Below, piece by piece: positions 16,256 through 24,951 of a DNA stretch of 56,514 nucleotides. The notes under the pieces are model-generated. The model did not search any database and had not been told where the DNA came from. It worked only from the letters and a program-made list of their open reading frames with translations. The position numbers and the translations under genes were made by a program. The stretch covers positions 1-56,514 of the forward strand of contig JABWCE010000017.1 in the NCBI GenBank assembly GCA_013359235.1. The letters run 5' to 3'. Every line of letters starts with the position of its first letter. The first letter of the stretch is position 1. The DNA is from Bacteroidota bacterium (GTDB lineage: Bacteria; Bacteroidota; Bacteroidia; NS11-12g; UBA9320).

Positions 16256-16642
16256 ATGAGTTATTATTTTACCAAAAAACTTAATTTGGATTTTGATGAA
16301 GCCATAAGCCGAGTTACAGAAGAACTGAAAAAAGAAGGTTTTGGCATTCTTACAGAAATAGATGTAAAAGACACTCTAAAAAAGAAAATAGATGTAGATT
16401 TTAGAAAATACAAAATACTTGGTGCCTGCAATCCTGTTTTTGCCCACAAAGCCTTATCAGCCGAGCCACATATAGGTACAATGTTGCCATGTAATGTAAT
16501 AGTGCAACAAAGCGATAACAATATGACCGAAGTAAGTGCAATAGACCCTGTAGCAAGTATGATGGCAATACAAAACGAAAAACTTGGCGATACAGCAATG
16601 CAGGTAAGACAAAAATTAAAAAATGTTATAGAAAATCTTTAG
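16256..16642 (+). CDS. DUF302 domain protein
   Basis: This 128-residue protein has the DUF302 pattern: DEAISRVTEELKKEGFGILTEIDV at the N-terminal half, YKILGACNPVFAHKAL in the middle and PCNVIVQQ. No signal peptide is present. The family's biochemistry is not settled. Members are often seen near redox and stress genes. Here it is embedded in the molybdenum-enzyme operon with 23 and 9 bases to its neighbours, so it is very likely cotranscribed. Confidence 0.9.
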   Translation: MSYYFTKKLNLDFDEAISRVTEELKKEGFGILTEIDVKDTLKKKIDVDFRKYKILGACNPVFAHKALSAEPHIGTMLPCNVIVQQSDNNMTEVSAIDPVASMMAIQNEKLGDTAMQVRQKLKNVIENL

Positions 16643-16651
16643 AAAAGTAAA

Positions 16652-19447
16652 ATGAAAAAAATTTCGTTAAATATAAACGGAGCTATACACGAATTACTTG
16701 TTGCAGAACACGAAATGCTTTCAAATGTTATACGTGAAAAAGCTGGTCTTACCGGAACTAAAATAGGATGCGAACAAGGCAGTTGCGGAGCATGTACAGT
16801 GCTTGTAAATAATGTTCCAAAACTCAGTTGTATTACTCCGGCACTGAAATGCGAAGATGCCGAAATTACTACTATAGAAGCCTTAGCTGTAAATGGTAAA
16901 CTCCACAATTTGCAACAAAAGTTTGTTGACAAAGGTGCAATACAATGTGGGTTTTGTACACCTGGTATGGTAATGACATCACTTAGCCTTGTAAATTCTA
17001 TTGACAAAAACACAGATGAAAAACAATTAAAGAACCATATAAAAGAAGGCTTATCGGGTAATTTGTGCAGATGCACAGGCTATAAAAAAATTATTGAAGC
17101 AGTTTCAGAATTTGCAATAGAAAACAAAAATGAAACACATAAACTAACCCAAAACAACAAATCTGCTTCTGTCGGAGTTTCAAGACCATACATTGAAGCA
17201 GCCAAAAAAGTAAGCGGAACAGCCGATTATGCCGATGATATAAAAATAAAAAATGCACTACATTGCAGGTTTGTAAGAAGCACCGTGCCACACGCTTATA
17301 TTCAAAAAATTGATATTAGCGAAGCTGAAAAAATCAATGGAGTAAAACACATAGCCTTAGGAAACGAATTTACTGAAAAATTTGGGGTATTACCCATTTC
17401 GCAAGATGAAACTGCAATGGCTGTTGAAAAAGTGAGATATATTGGCGAAATAGTTGCAGCAGTTGCTGCTACTACTGACGAGGCAGCCCTTGAAGCATGC
17501 AAATTGATAAAGGTACATTACAAACCTATTAAACCTTTTTTAAATATTGATGAATCATTAAACGATATAGGTGAAAATGAAAAAATTCACGAACATGTAA
17601 AGTTTAACAATAATGTACACAAAAAAGCAGAATTGCGTTTTGGCGACCAGCAAGCCGGTTTGAAAGAAGCCGATATTACTGCTAAAATGGAATTTGAATT
17701 TGAAGGGATAAATCATGGATTTACCGAACCTCATGCAGCTACTGCCTGGTGGGACGAAAATGGACTAACAATTATCACCGCAACACAAGTTCCTCATTAT
17801 CTACATAGAGCTTTAGCCAAAGTTATGAAACTTCCATTAAACAGGGTAAGAGTAATAAAACCATACATAGGCGGAGGTTTTGGTGGCAAAAGCGATCCAT
17901 TTCCCCACGAAATAATTATTTCTAACATTGCACGAGTTACCGGCAAACCAGTGAGAACAAAACTAAACCGCGAAGAAGTTTTTCTCACTAATCATGGCCG
18001 TCATCCATCAAAAATGAAAGTAGAAATGGGAGTTTCGAATGATGGAATTTTGCAAGTGCTTGATGCCGATATAGCTATTGATGGCGGAGCTTATGGCAGT
18101 TTTGGAGTTGTTACTTCGTATTACAATGGTGTTTTACTTCAAGCGCCATACAAACTCAATAATTTTGGTTTCAAAACATACAGGGTTTATACCAATAAGC
18201 CCCAGTGTGGTGCTATGAGAGGTCATGGTGCTGTCAATTCAAGATTTGCTGTTGAGTGCATTATTGATGAATTAGCACATAAAATAAAGATGGACCCTTG
18301 CAAGTTGAGGATGAAAAATTTTCTCGATTCAAATACACTTACAGTAGGTCAATACAGAGTTACTTCAAACGGCAGCAGAGAATCTTTGCAAAAAGTTATG
18401 GAACTTTCCGGATGGGAAAAAAGATATGGAAATCTTGAAAAAGGACATGGGCTTGGTGTAGGTTGCGGTTTTTTTATTAGCGGAAGTGCATTGCCAATAA
18501 TCTGGAACGAGTTGCCACAATCTGTAGTTCACCTCAAAGTAGATTTTGACGGCAGGGTTGTAATTTCGTCAGGAGCAAGTGATATAGGGCAGGGGAGCGA
18601 TACAATGCTCGCTATAATTGTTGGCGAAGTGTTGGGAATAGATATGGAATATCTTTATGTACTTGCTGCCGATACATTACTTACACCTGTAGATTTGGGA
18701 AGTTATTCAAGCCGGGTTACATTTATGGCGGGTAATGCAGCAAAAGATGCTGCCGAAAAACTAAAAGGCGAAATTGTTGATGCTATTTCATTAAAATTTG
18801 ATATTGATAAAAGTGAATTGATTTTTGAAAATGCTAAAGTTTACAGCAACGATAAAAAAGTAGATTTAACGTGGGTACAGGCAATAGAAATACTCACAGC
18901 CAAACGCGGTGCTGTTAGTGTTAGCGGCAAATACATTTCCCCAAAACTCGGTGGAGATTTTAAAGGTGCAGGTGCCGGTTTAAGCCCCTCATATAGTTTT
19001 GGTGCTTGCATTGCCGAGGTAAAGGTTGATTTGGAAACCGGTTTTGTAAAAGTTTTAAATGTTTGGGGAGCACACGATTGCGGCAAAGCTCTTAACCCAC
19101 TTGCCGTAGAGGGTCAACTTGAAGGCTCATGGCACATGGGCTTAGGACAGGCTCTGTCTGAACAAATGAAATATTACAATGGTTTGCTTGTAAACAATAA
19201 TTTTTTAGATTATAAAATTCCTACAACGCTTGATACCCCCGAAATTCATACGAGCATTATTGAAACAATAGATCCCGAAGGTCCATTTGGTGCAAAAGAA
19301 TGTGGCGAAGGAGCTATACATCCTATAATTCCTGCTGTGGCAAATGCAATTTTTGATGCTGTAGGCGTAAGAATTAATAAATTGCCAATTAGTGCCGAAG
19401 AAATTTTAAATAAAATGAAGCAAAACGCAGTATTGACAAATAATTAA
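16652..19447 (+). CDS. Fused [2Fe-2S]/molybdopterin subunit of a xanthine-oxidase-family enzyme
   Basis: Residues 1-155 are the iron-sulfur subunit. The plant-ferredoxin type cluster has C40, C45, C48 and C60 (CEQGSCGAC), and the second cluster has C99, C102, C139 and C141 (CGFCTPG, CRCTGY). All eight ligands are present. From about residue 170 the molybdopterin domain follows (RPYIEAAKKVSGTADYADD, GGGFGGK). The essential glutamate is E886 in FGAKECGEGA. Total length of 931 equals the sum of separate small (about 160) and large (about 770) subunits of enzymes such as 4-hydroxybenzoyl-CoA reductase. The FAD subunit is encoded separately four bases downstream. Substrate is unknown. A purine dehydrogenase or aldehyde oxidoreductase are alternatives. 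Confidence 0.92.
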   Translation: MKKISLNINGAIHELLVAEHEMLSNVIREKAGLTGTKIGCEQGSCGACTVLVNNVPKLSCITPALKCEDAEITTIEALAVNGKLHNLQQKFVDKGAIQCGFCTPGMVMTSLSLVNSIDKNTDEKQLKNHIKEGLSGNLCRCTGYKKIIEAVSEFAIENKNETHKLTQNNKSASVGVSRPYIEAAKKVSGTADYADDIKIKNALHCRFVRSTVPHAYIQKIDISEAEKINGVKHIALGNEFTEKFGVLPISQDETAMAVEKVRYIGEIVAAVAATTDEAALEACKLIKVHYKPIKPFLNIDESLNDIGENEKIHEHVKFNNNVHKKAELRFGDQQAGLKEADITAKMEFEFEGINHGFTEPHAATAWWDENGLTIITATQVPHYLHRALAKVMKLPLNRVRVIKPYIGGGFGGKSDPFPHEIIISNIARVTGKPVRTKLNREEVFLTNHGRHPSKMKVEMGVSNDGILQVLDADIAIDGGAYGSFGVVTSYYNGVLLQAPYKLNNFGFKTYRVYTNKPQCGAMRGHGAVNSRFAVECIIDELAHKIKMDPCKLRMKNFLDSNTLTVGQYRVTSNGSRESLQKVMELSGWEKRYGNLEKGHGLGVGCGFFISGSALPIIWNELPQSVVHLKVDFDGRVVISSGASDIGQGSDTMLAIIVGEVLGIDMEYLYVLAADTLLTPVDLGSYSSRVTFMAGNAAKDAAEKLKGEIVDAISLKFDIDKSELIFENAKVYSNDKKVDLTWVQAIEILTAKRGAVSVSGKYISPKLGGDFKGAGAGLSPSYSFGACIAEVKVDLETGFVKVLNVWGAHDCGKALNPLAVEGQLEGSWHMGLGQALSEQMKYYNGLLVNNNFLDYKIPTTLDTPEIHTSIIETIDPEGPFGAKECGEGAIHPIIPAVANAIFDAVGVRINKLPISAEEILNKMKQNAVLTNN

Positions 19448-19451
19448 AAAA

Positions 19452-20393
19452 ATGATAAGAACAGAAAAATTATATTTAAAACCAAATACTGCAAACGAAG
19501 CTGTAAACGCAGCCTTGCAACACATTGAGAGTTTCAGGTACATAGCCGGCGGTACTGATGCTATTGTAAATAAATTTCAGGGAAACGATTTTTTTGATTG
19601 CATAATAGATATTTCGCAAATTAGAGATTTAAAAGATATAAAAACCGATATTGATTATTTAAAAATCGGAGCTTTGAACACTCTTGACGATTTACAGAAA
19701 AATGAAATCATAAGAAGTAAATTTCAAGCATTTGCTGAATCGCTCAATGCTGTAGCTTCGCCTGTTATTAGAAAAAGCGCTACGATAGGCGGCAATTTAC
19801 TTTGCGAAAACCGATGTTCGTTTTACAACCAAACAGAGTGGTGGAGAGAATCAGTAGGGTATTGCCTCAAATGCGATGGAGATATTTGCATTGCAACCGG
19901 CGGTAAAAAAAACTGTTTCTCAAAATTTGTGTCTGATACGGCTGTTGCTTTGATAAGTTTAAATGCCGAAATTGAATTTTTTGACGAAGATGGTGAAAAG
20001 ACCTTGCCATTAAACTCAATATATACAGGCGATGGAGTAACACCCCGCAATTTTAAAAACACTTCATTAATAAAATCAGTAAATCTAAAAATAAATCAAA
20101 ATTTTAAATCAGTATTTTATAAGTTAAGACAACGCGAATCTCTTGAATTCAGTTCACTATCTACTGCGGTTTCAATAGATGAAAATGGAATAATAAGAAT
20201 TGTTTTAGGGGCTGTAGATCCAATGCCAATTTTAGTTGAAGGTAAAATAGGTGATGATATAAATGAACTTATTAATAAAGCTGTAAAAAAAGCGAGGATA
20301 GTAGAAAACGATGTTTACTCAAGGCAATACCGCAAAGAAATGATTAGTGTATTTTTAAAAAGGAGTTTTAATAAATTAGGAGAAAAAATTTAG
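19452..20393 (+). CDS. FAD subunit with extra [4Fe-4S] insertion, 4-hydroxybenzoyl-CoA reductase beta type
   Basis: A 313-residue FAD-binding subunit with IAGGTDAIV (31-39) and ATIGGNLL (110-117) for flavin binding. After the second motif it carries RCSFYNQTEWWR and GYCLK, then more cysteines. C122, C138, C146 and C155 have the spacing C-x15-C-x7-C-x8-C known for the additional [4Fe-4S] cluster in the beta subunit of 4-hydroxybenzoyl-CoA reductase. C118 and C141 are further cysteines in the loop. Ordinary xanthine dehydrogenase and CO dehydrogenase FAD subunits lack this loop. In the reductase, the cluster lets ferredoxin electrons flow toward molybdenum. The stop codon abuts the ATG of the pyruvate:ferredoxin oxidoreductase gene. 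Confidence 0.9.
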   Translation: MIRTEKLYLKPNTANEAVNAALQHIESFRYIAGGTDAIVNKFQGNDFFDCIIDISQIRDLKDIKTDIDYLKIGALNTLDDLQKNEIIRSKFQAFAESLNAVASPVIRKSATIGGNLLCENRCSFYNQTEWWRESVGYCLKCDGDICIATGGKKNCFSKFVSDTAVALISLNAEIEFFDEDGEKTLPLNSIYTGDGVTPRNFKNTSLIKSVNLKINQNFKSVFYKLRQRESLEFSSLSTAVSIDENGIIRIVLGAVDPMPILVEGKIGDDINELINKAVKKARIVENDVYSRQYRKEMISVFLKRSFNKLGEKI

Positions 20394-23300
20394 ATGAGCA
20401 ATTTGATTAAAATAATGGATGGCAACGAAGCGGCTGCTTATATTGCCTACAAAACCAATGAAGTATGTGCTATATATCCAATTACACCATCGTCAACCAT
20501 GGGCGAACTATGCGATGAATGGGCGGCAAATCAGAAAAAAAATATTTACGGACAAATACCCAAAGTTATAGAAATGCAAAGCGAGGCAGGTGCTGCCGGT
20601 GCCATACATGGCTCTTTGCAGGGGGGGGCACTCTCATCTACTTTTACATGCTCTCAGGGTTTGCTGCTGATGATACCAAATATGTACAAAATTGCTGGTG
20701 AACTATTGCCGGTAGTTTTTCATATTGCGGCACGAACTTTGGCTACTCATGCACTTTCTATTTTTGGCGACCACTCCGATGTAATGTCGGTAAGACAAAC
20801 TGGCTGGGCTTTTTTATTTTCGAAAAACGCACAGGAATCAATGGATATGGCTCTTATTTCGCAAGCATCTACTCTTAGGTCGAGAATTCCTTTTCTTAAT
20901 ATTTTTGATGGTTTCAGAACATCACACGAACTAATGAAAGTAAAAGTAATAAGTGATGAAATAATCAGTTCTATGATTGACGAAAAAGATGTAGCGAGAT
21001 TCAGGCAAAACGCCATGTCAACTGATAACCCCACGATAAGGGGAACTGCTCAAAATCCAGATGTTTTTTTTCAAAGTAGAGAAGCAGCAAACAAATACTA
21101 TCTTAATCTGCCATTGGTAGTAAAACAAATGATGAAAACCTTTGAAGAATTAACCGGTAGAAAATACAAACCTTATGAATATTTTGGTCACCCAAACCCT
21201 GATAGAATAATAATTATAATGGGATCGGGAGCAGGTACTGTAGAAGAAACTGTAGAATATTTGAACGAGCAAAAAGGCGAAAAAACCGGATATGTTTATA
21301 TAAGACTTTTCCGCCCGTTTATAGTTGCCGATTTTATTGATGAAATTCCTCAATCGGTTGATAAAATTGCAGTTTTAGACCGTTGCAAAGAGCCCGGAAA
21401 CATTGGCGAGCCTCTTTACATGGATGTTGTAAATGCTTTTGCCGAAAGCAACAGAAAAAAACCTGTAATAATTGGCGGACGTTATGGGTTGGCTTCAAAA
21501 GAGTTTACACCCTCAATGGTTTTATCTGTTTTTGATGAATTGAAAAAAGAAACACCTAAAAATCACTTTACAATTGGTATAGATGATGATATTACAAACA
21601 CAAGCCTTGAATACGATAAAAGATTTTCCCTTGACAAACAACATTTGTTCAGAGGCTTATTTTACGGCTTAGGTGCTGATGGAACTGTAAGTGCCAACAA
21701 AAATTCCATTAAAATAATAGGCGATACAACCGAAAATTTTGTTCAGGGATATTTTGTTTACGATTCAAAAAAATCAGGTTCATTAACGGTTTCTCATTTA
21801 AGGTTTGGAAGCAAGCCAATAAAATCAACCTATTTGATTAATTCAGCAAACTTTGTTGCAGTGCATCAGTTCAATTTTATATTAAAATACGATATTTTAA
21901 AAAATGTGGAAAACGGTGCTGTTTTCTTGTTGAACTCGCCTTATAACAGCGAACAAACATGGAATAATATTCCCCAAAAAGTACAGGAAGAAATTTGCGA
22001 CAAAAAAATTAAACTATACATTATAAATGCAACATCAGTGGCAAGGCAAACAGGCATGGGATCGAGGGTAAACACTATTTTACAAACCTGTTTTTTTGCC
22101 ATTTCGGGTATTTTGCCCAAAAATGAAGCGATAAATAAAATAAAAGATGCTATAAGAAAAACATACTCTTCAAAAGGCGAAACAGTGATAAACAAAAACT
22201 TTGAAGCAGTAGATAAAACCCTCGAAAACCTTATAGAAATAGATTATTCATCATTTAATAAAAGTAATTTGGAACTCGATAAAACAGTTTCTGATGAATC
22301 GCCACAATTTGTAAGAGAAATACTATCAAAAATTATAAAATTTGAAGGAGATGATCTTCCGGTGAGTTCATTCCCGGTTGATGGAACGTATCCTGTAGCT
22401 ACTGCCAAATGGGAAAAGAGAAATATTGCAGATATGGTTCCGGTTTGGGACGAGCAACTGTGTTCGCAATGCGGCAAATGTTATTTGATTTGCCCTCATG
22501 CTGCTATAAGACCCAAAGTATATGACAATGATATTTTAAAAAATGCACCTCCCGCTTTTAAACACGTGCCTCCAGTAGGAAAAGAATTTTCAAAAGACAA
22601 AGAATCTTATACACTTCAGGTATCAGTTGAAGATTGTACCGGTTGTAATTTGTGTTATGAATATTGCCCGATGGAAAGCAAACTTGACCCACGCATCAAG
22701 GCACTGAACATGAAACCTCAGCTTGATAATAAAGAAAATGAAATAGCAAACTGGGAATTTTTCTTGTCAATTCCCGAAATGGATAGGCTTAAAATAAATA
22801 AGAATACTGTAAAGGGCACCCAATTTTTACAACCCTTGTTTGAATTTTCGGGGGCTTGTTCGGGTTGTGGCGAAACACCTTATGTAAAACTGCTTTCGCA
22901 ATTGTATGGCGATAGAATGATAGTAGCAAATGCTACAGGATGTTCATCAATTTATGGGGGTAACCTGCCTACTACACCTTGGACAAAAAACAGTGAGGGT
23001 TGTGGTACGGCATGGGCAAATTCGCTTTTTGAAGACAATGCCGAGTTTGGTCTTGGTATAAAATTAGCTTACGACCAGAAAGCCGAAACAGCACGTTATT
23101 TAGTAAAAAAACTTGAAGAAAATATAGGTTTTCAATTAGCCGAAAATATTCTCAATTGCCCACAAAATGATGAAGCAGAAATAAAAAATCAAAGAGAAAA
23201 TATTAAACTGCTCAAAAACAAATTACGGGAATTTAATACACCTGAATCTGTAAAATTAAGTCTTTTAGCTGATAGTTTACTTAAAAAATCGCACTGGATA

Positions 23301-23921
23301 ATAGGCGGTGATGGCTGGGCTTACGATATTGGTTTTGGAGGGCTTGATCATGTTCTCTCTGTTGGAGAAGACATAAACATTATAGTACTTGATACCGAAG
23401 TGTATTCTAATACAGGCGGACAAAAAGCAAAATCAACACCACTTGGAGCAAGTGCAAAATTTGCAGTAAACGGAAAATCAACTGCAAAAAAAGACCTCGC
23501 AATGCAGGCAATAGCACATGGTTCGGCTTATGTTGCCCAAATTGCCATGGGAGCAAATGATGCTCATACTGTTAGAACTATACAAGAAGCCGAAGCTTTT
23601 CCGGGTACATCTATTATAATTGCTTATAGCCATTGCATAGCTCATGGATATGATATGGCAAATGGAGCTAATCAGCAGCAAAATGCAGTAAAATCAGGCT
23701 ATTGGCCACTTTTCAGATACAACCCTTTGAAACCAAGAGGTGAGAGATTTACTATTGATTCTAAAGAGCCTACATTGCCGGTTAAAGATTTTTTATATAA
23801 TGAAACGAGATTTAGCAATATAGTACGCCAAAATCCCGAAAATGCAGAACGCTTGCTCAATCAAGCCCAGGCTGGTGTTGATGAGCATTGGGATAAACTG
23901 TTATCATTAAAAGACCTGTAA
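20394..23921 (+). CDS. nifJ: Pyruvate:ferredoxin (flavodoxin) oxidoreductase
   Basis: A single-chain enzyme of 1175 residues, the normal length for NifJ/Por. It converts pyruvate and CoA to acetyl-CoA and CO2 and reduces ferredoxin. Domain I begins with AIYPITPSSTMGE, domain VI is a two-cluster ferredoxin (C690, C693, C696, C700; C748, C751, C754, C758), and the thiamine pyrophosphate domain holds the proximal cluster (C822, C825 and further cysteines such as in ATGCSS) and GGDGWAYDIGFGGLDH. The gene follows the FAD subunit with no intergenic base, so it is in the same operon as the Mo enzyme. It could supply that enzyme with low-potential electrons besides serving central metabolism. Confidence 0.97.
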   Translation: MSNLIKIMDGNEAAAYIAYKTNEVCAIYPITPSSTMGELCDEWAANQKKNIYGQIPKVIEMQSEAGAAGAIHGSLQGGALSSTFTCSQGLLLMIPNMYKIAGELLPVVFHIAARTLATHALSIFGDHSDVMSVRQTGWAFLFSKNAQESMDMALISQASTLRSRIPFLNIFDGFRTSHELMKVKVISDEIISSMIDEKDVARFRQNAMSTDNPTIRGTAQNPDVFFQSREAANKYYLNLPLVVKQMMKTFEELTGRKYKPYEYFGHPNPDRIIIIMGSGAGTVEETVEYLNEQKGEKTGYVYIRLFRPFIVADFIDEIPQSVDKIAVLDRCKEPGNIGEPLYMDVVNAFAESNRKKPVIIGGRYGLASKEFTPSMVLSVFDELKKETPKNHFTIGIDDDITNTSLEYDKRFSLDKQHLFRGLFYGLGADGTVSANKNSIKIIGDTTENFVQGYFVYDSKKSGSLTVSHLRFGSKPIKSTYLINSANFVAVHQFNFILKYDILKNVENGAVFLLNSPYNSEQTWNNIPQKVQEEICDKKIKLYIINATSVARQTGMGSRVNTILQTCFFAISGILPKNEAINKIKDAIRKTYSSKGETVINKNFEAVDKTLENLIEIDYSSFNKSNLELDKTVSDESPQFVREILSKIIKFEGDDLPVSSFPVDGTYPVATAKWEKRNIADMVPVWDEQLCSQCGKCYLICPHAAIRPKVYDNDILKNAPPAFKHVPPVGKEFSKDKESYTLQVSVEDCTGCNLCYEYCPMESKLDPRIKALNMKPQLDNKENEIANWEFFLSIPEMDRLKINKNTVKGTQFLQPLFEFSGACSGCGETPYVKLLSQLYGDRMIVANATGCSSIYGGNLPTTPWTKNSEGCGTAWANSLFEDNAEFGLGIKLAYDQKAETARYLVKKLEENIGFQLAENILNCPQNDEAEIKNQRENIKLLKNKLREFNTPESVKLSLLADSLLKKSHWIIGGDGWAYDIGFGGLDHVLSVGEDINIIVLDTEVYSNTGGQKAKSTPLGASAKFAVNGKSTAKKDLAMQAIAHGSAYVAQIAMGANDAHTVRTIQEAEAFPGTSIIIAYSHCIAHGYDMANGANQQQNAVKSGYWPLFRYNPLKPRGERFTIDSKEPTLPVKDFLYNETRFSNIVRQNPENAERLLNQAQAGVDEHWDKLLSLKDL

Positions 23922-23940
23922 TTTTCTCTTTTAAAAACTG

Positions 23941-24726
23941 ATGATAGTTGATTCTATTTTTATTTACCCTGTTAAATCTTTAGGTGGAATTGAACTTGAT
24001 GAATGTGAAATTACAGAGTTTGGATTAAAGTTTGACAGATGGTGGATGCTCATTGATGACGAAGGAAAATTTTTAACACAACGTCAAATTCACAAATTGT
24101 GTTTATTCAAATTGCAAATAACCAGTTTAGGTTTTGAAGTAAATTTAAACAATGATAAACTTCTGATACCATTTTATGAAAAAACCAGTGAAAATGCCGA
24201 AGTAGTAATATGGAATGACAAAGTAAAAGCTTCGCTGATGGGTATAAAATACGATAAGTGGTTTTCAGAGAGAATTGGTATAAATTGCCGTTTGGTGAGA
24301 ATTAACGAAAATACTCAACGAAAAACAGACCCTGACTATGCTAAAAATAACGAATTGCTTGCATTTTCTGATGCCTTTCAGGCTTTGGTTATCAGCAGTG
24401 AAACTATTGATGATTTGAATTTAAAATTAAGAGTAAAAGTTCCGGTAAATCGTTTCAGACCTAATATTGTAATTAGAGGGAAAAAAGCGTTTAGCGAAGA
24501 TGAAATAAAAAATTTTAAAATTAACGATGCTTTATTTTCGTTAGTAAAACCATGTGCAAGATGTATTGTTCCCTCAATAAATCAAGAAACTTCAGTAATA
24601 GAAAACGAAATAATTACTGAATTAAAAAAATACAGATTGTTTAATGGCAAAATTTTGTTCGGACAGAATGCTTTGATTATAAAAACCGGTAAAATTTTCA
24701 AAAGCTCAAAAGTTGAAATTTTTTAA
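23941..24726 (+). CDS. MOSC domain protein (mARC-like)
   Basis: Residues 1-110 are a MOSC N-terminal beta-barrel (IYPVKSLGG, FDRWWMLIDDEGKFLTQRQ). The MOSC domain follows with VNRFRPNIVIRG and KPCARC at about 203-208. The cysteine there coordinates molybdenum in mARC/YcbX-type enzymes and is the sulfur-handling residue in other MOSC proteins. YcbX-like enzymes reduce N-hydroxylated compounds. Alternatively it may assist sulfuration of molybdenum cofactor for the enzyme encoded upstream. It closes the molybdenum operon, 19 bases after nifJ, and is followed by a 225-base gap with no gene or clear motif. Confidence 0.88.
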   Translation: MIVDSIFIYPVKSLGGIELDECEITEFGLKFDRWWMLIDDEGKFLTQRQIHKLCLFKLQITSLGFEVNLNNDKLLIPFYEKTSENAEVVIWNDKVKASLMGIKYDKWFSERIGINCRLVRINENTQRKTDPDYAKNNELLAFSDAFQALVISSETIDDLNLKLRVKVPVNRFRPNIVIRGKKAFSEDEIKNFKINDALFSLVKPCARCIVPSINQETSVIENEIITELKKYRLFNGKILFGQNALIIKTGKIFKSSKVEIF

Positions 24727-24951
24727 AAATCGCTAAAAAATCACAACATTTCTTTCAAAATATATAAATAATTTATACTTTAGTATTGAAAATTTATAAA
24801 CAGATTTTCAGTGCTTTAGTGGTGGTTTTTTTAAATTTAATTAAAAAATGACATTTAAAATTTTGAATTAAGGATTTGATTGTATTTTTTTACAATGTTA
24901 TTAACTCAAAAAATTAATAACAATTGATTTAAAATTCTTAAAATTCGATAT

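Noticed and set aside
24727-24951. Regulatory RNA upstream of the giant gene
   Set aside because: The stretch is AT-rich, has no stable GC stem and only imperfect -7 matches such as TACTTTAG.
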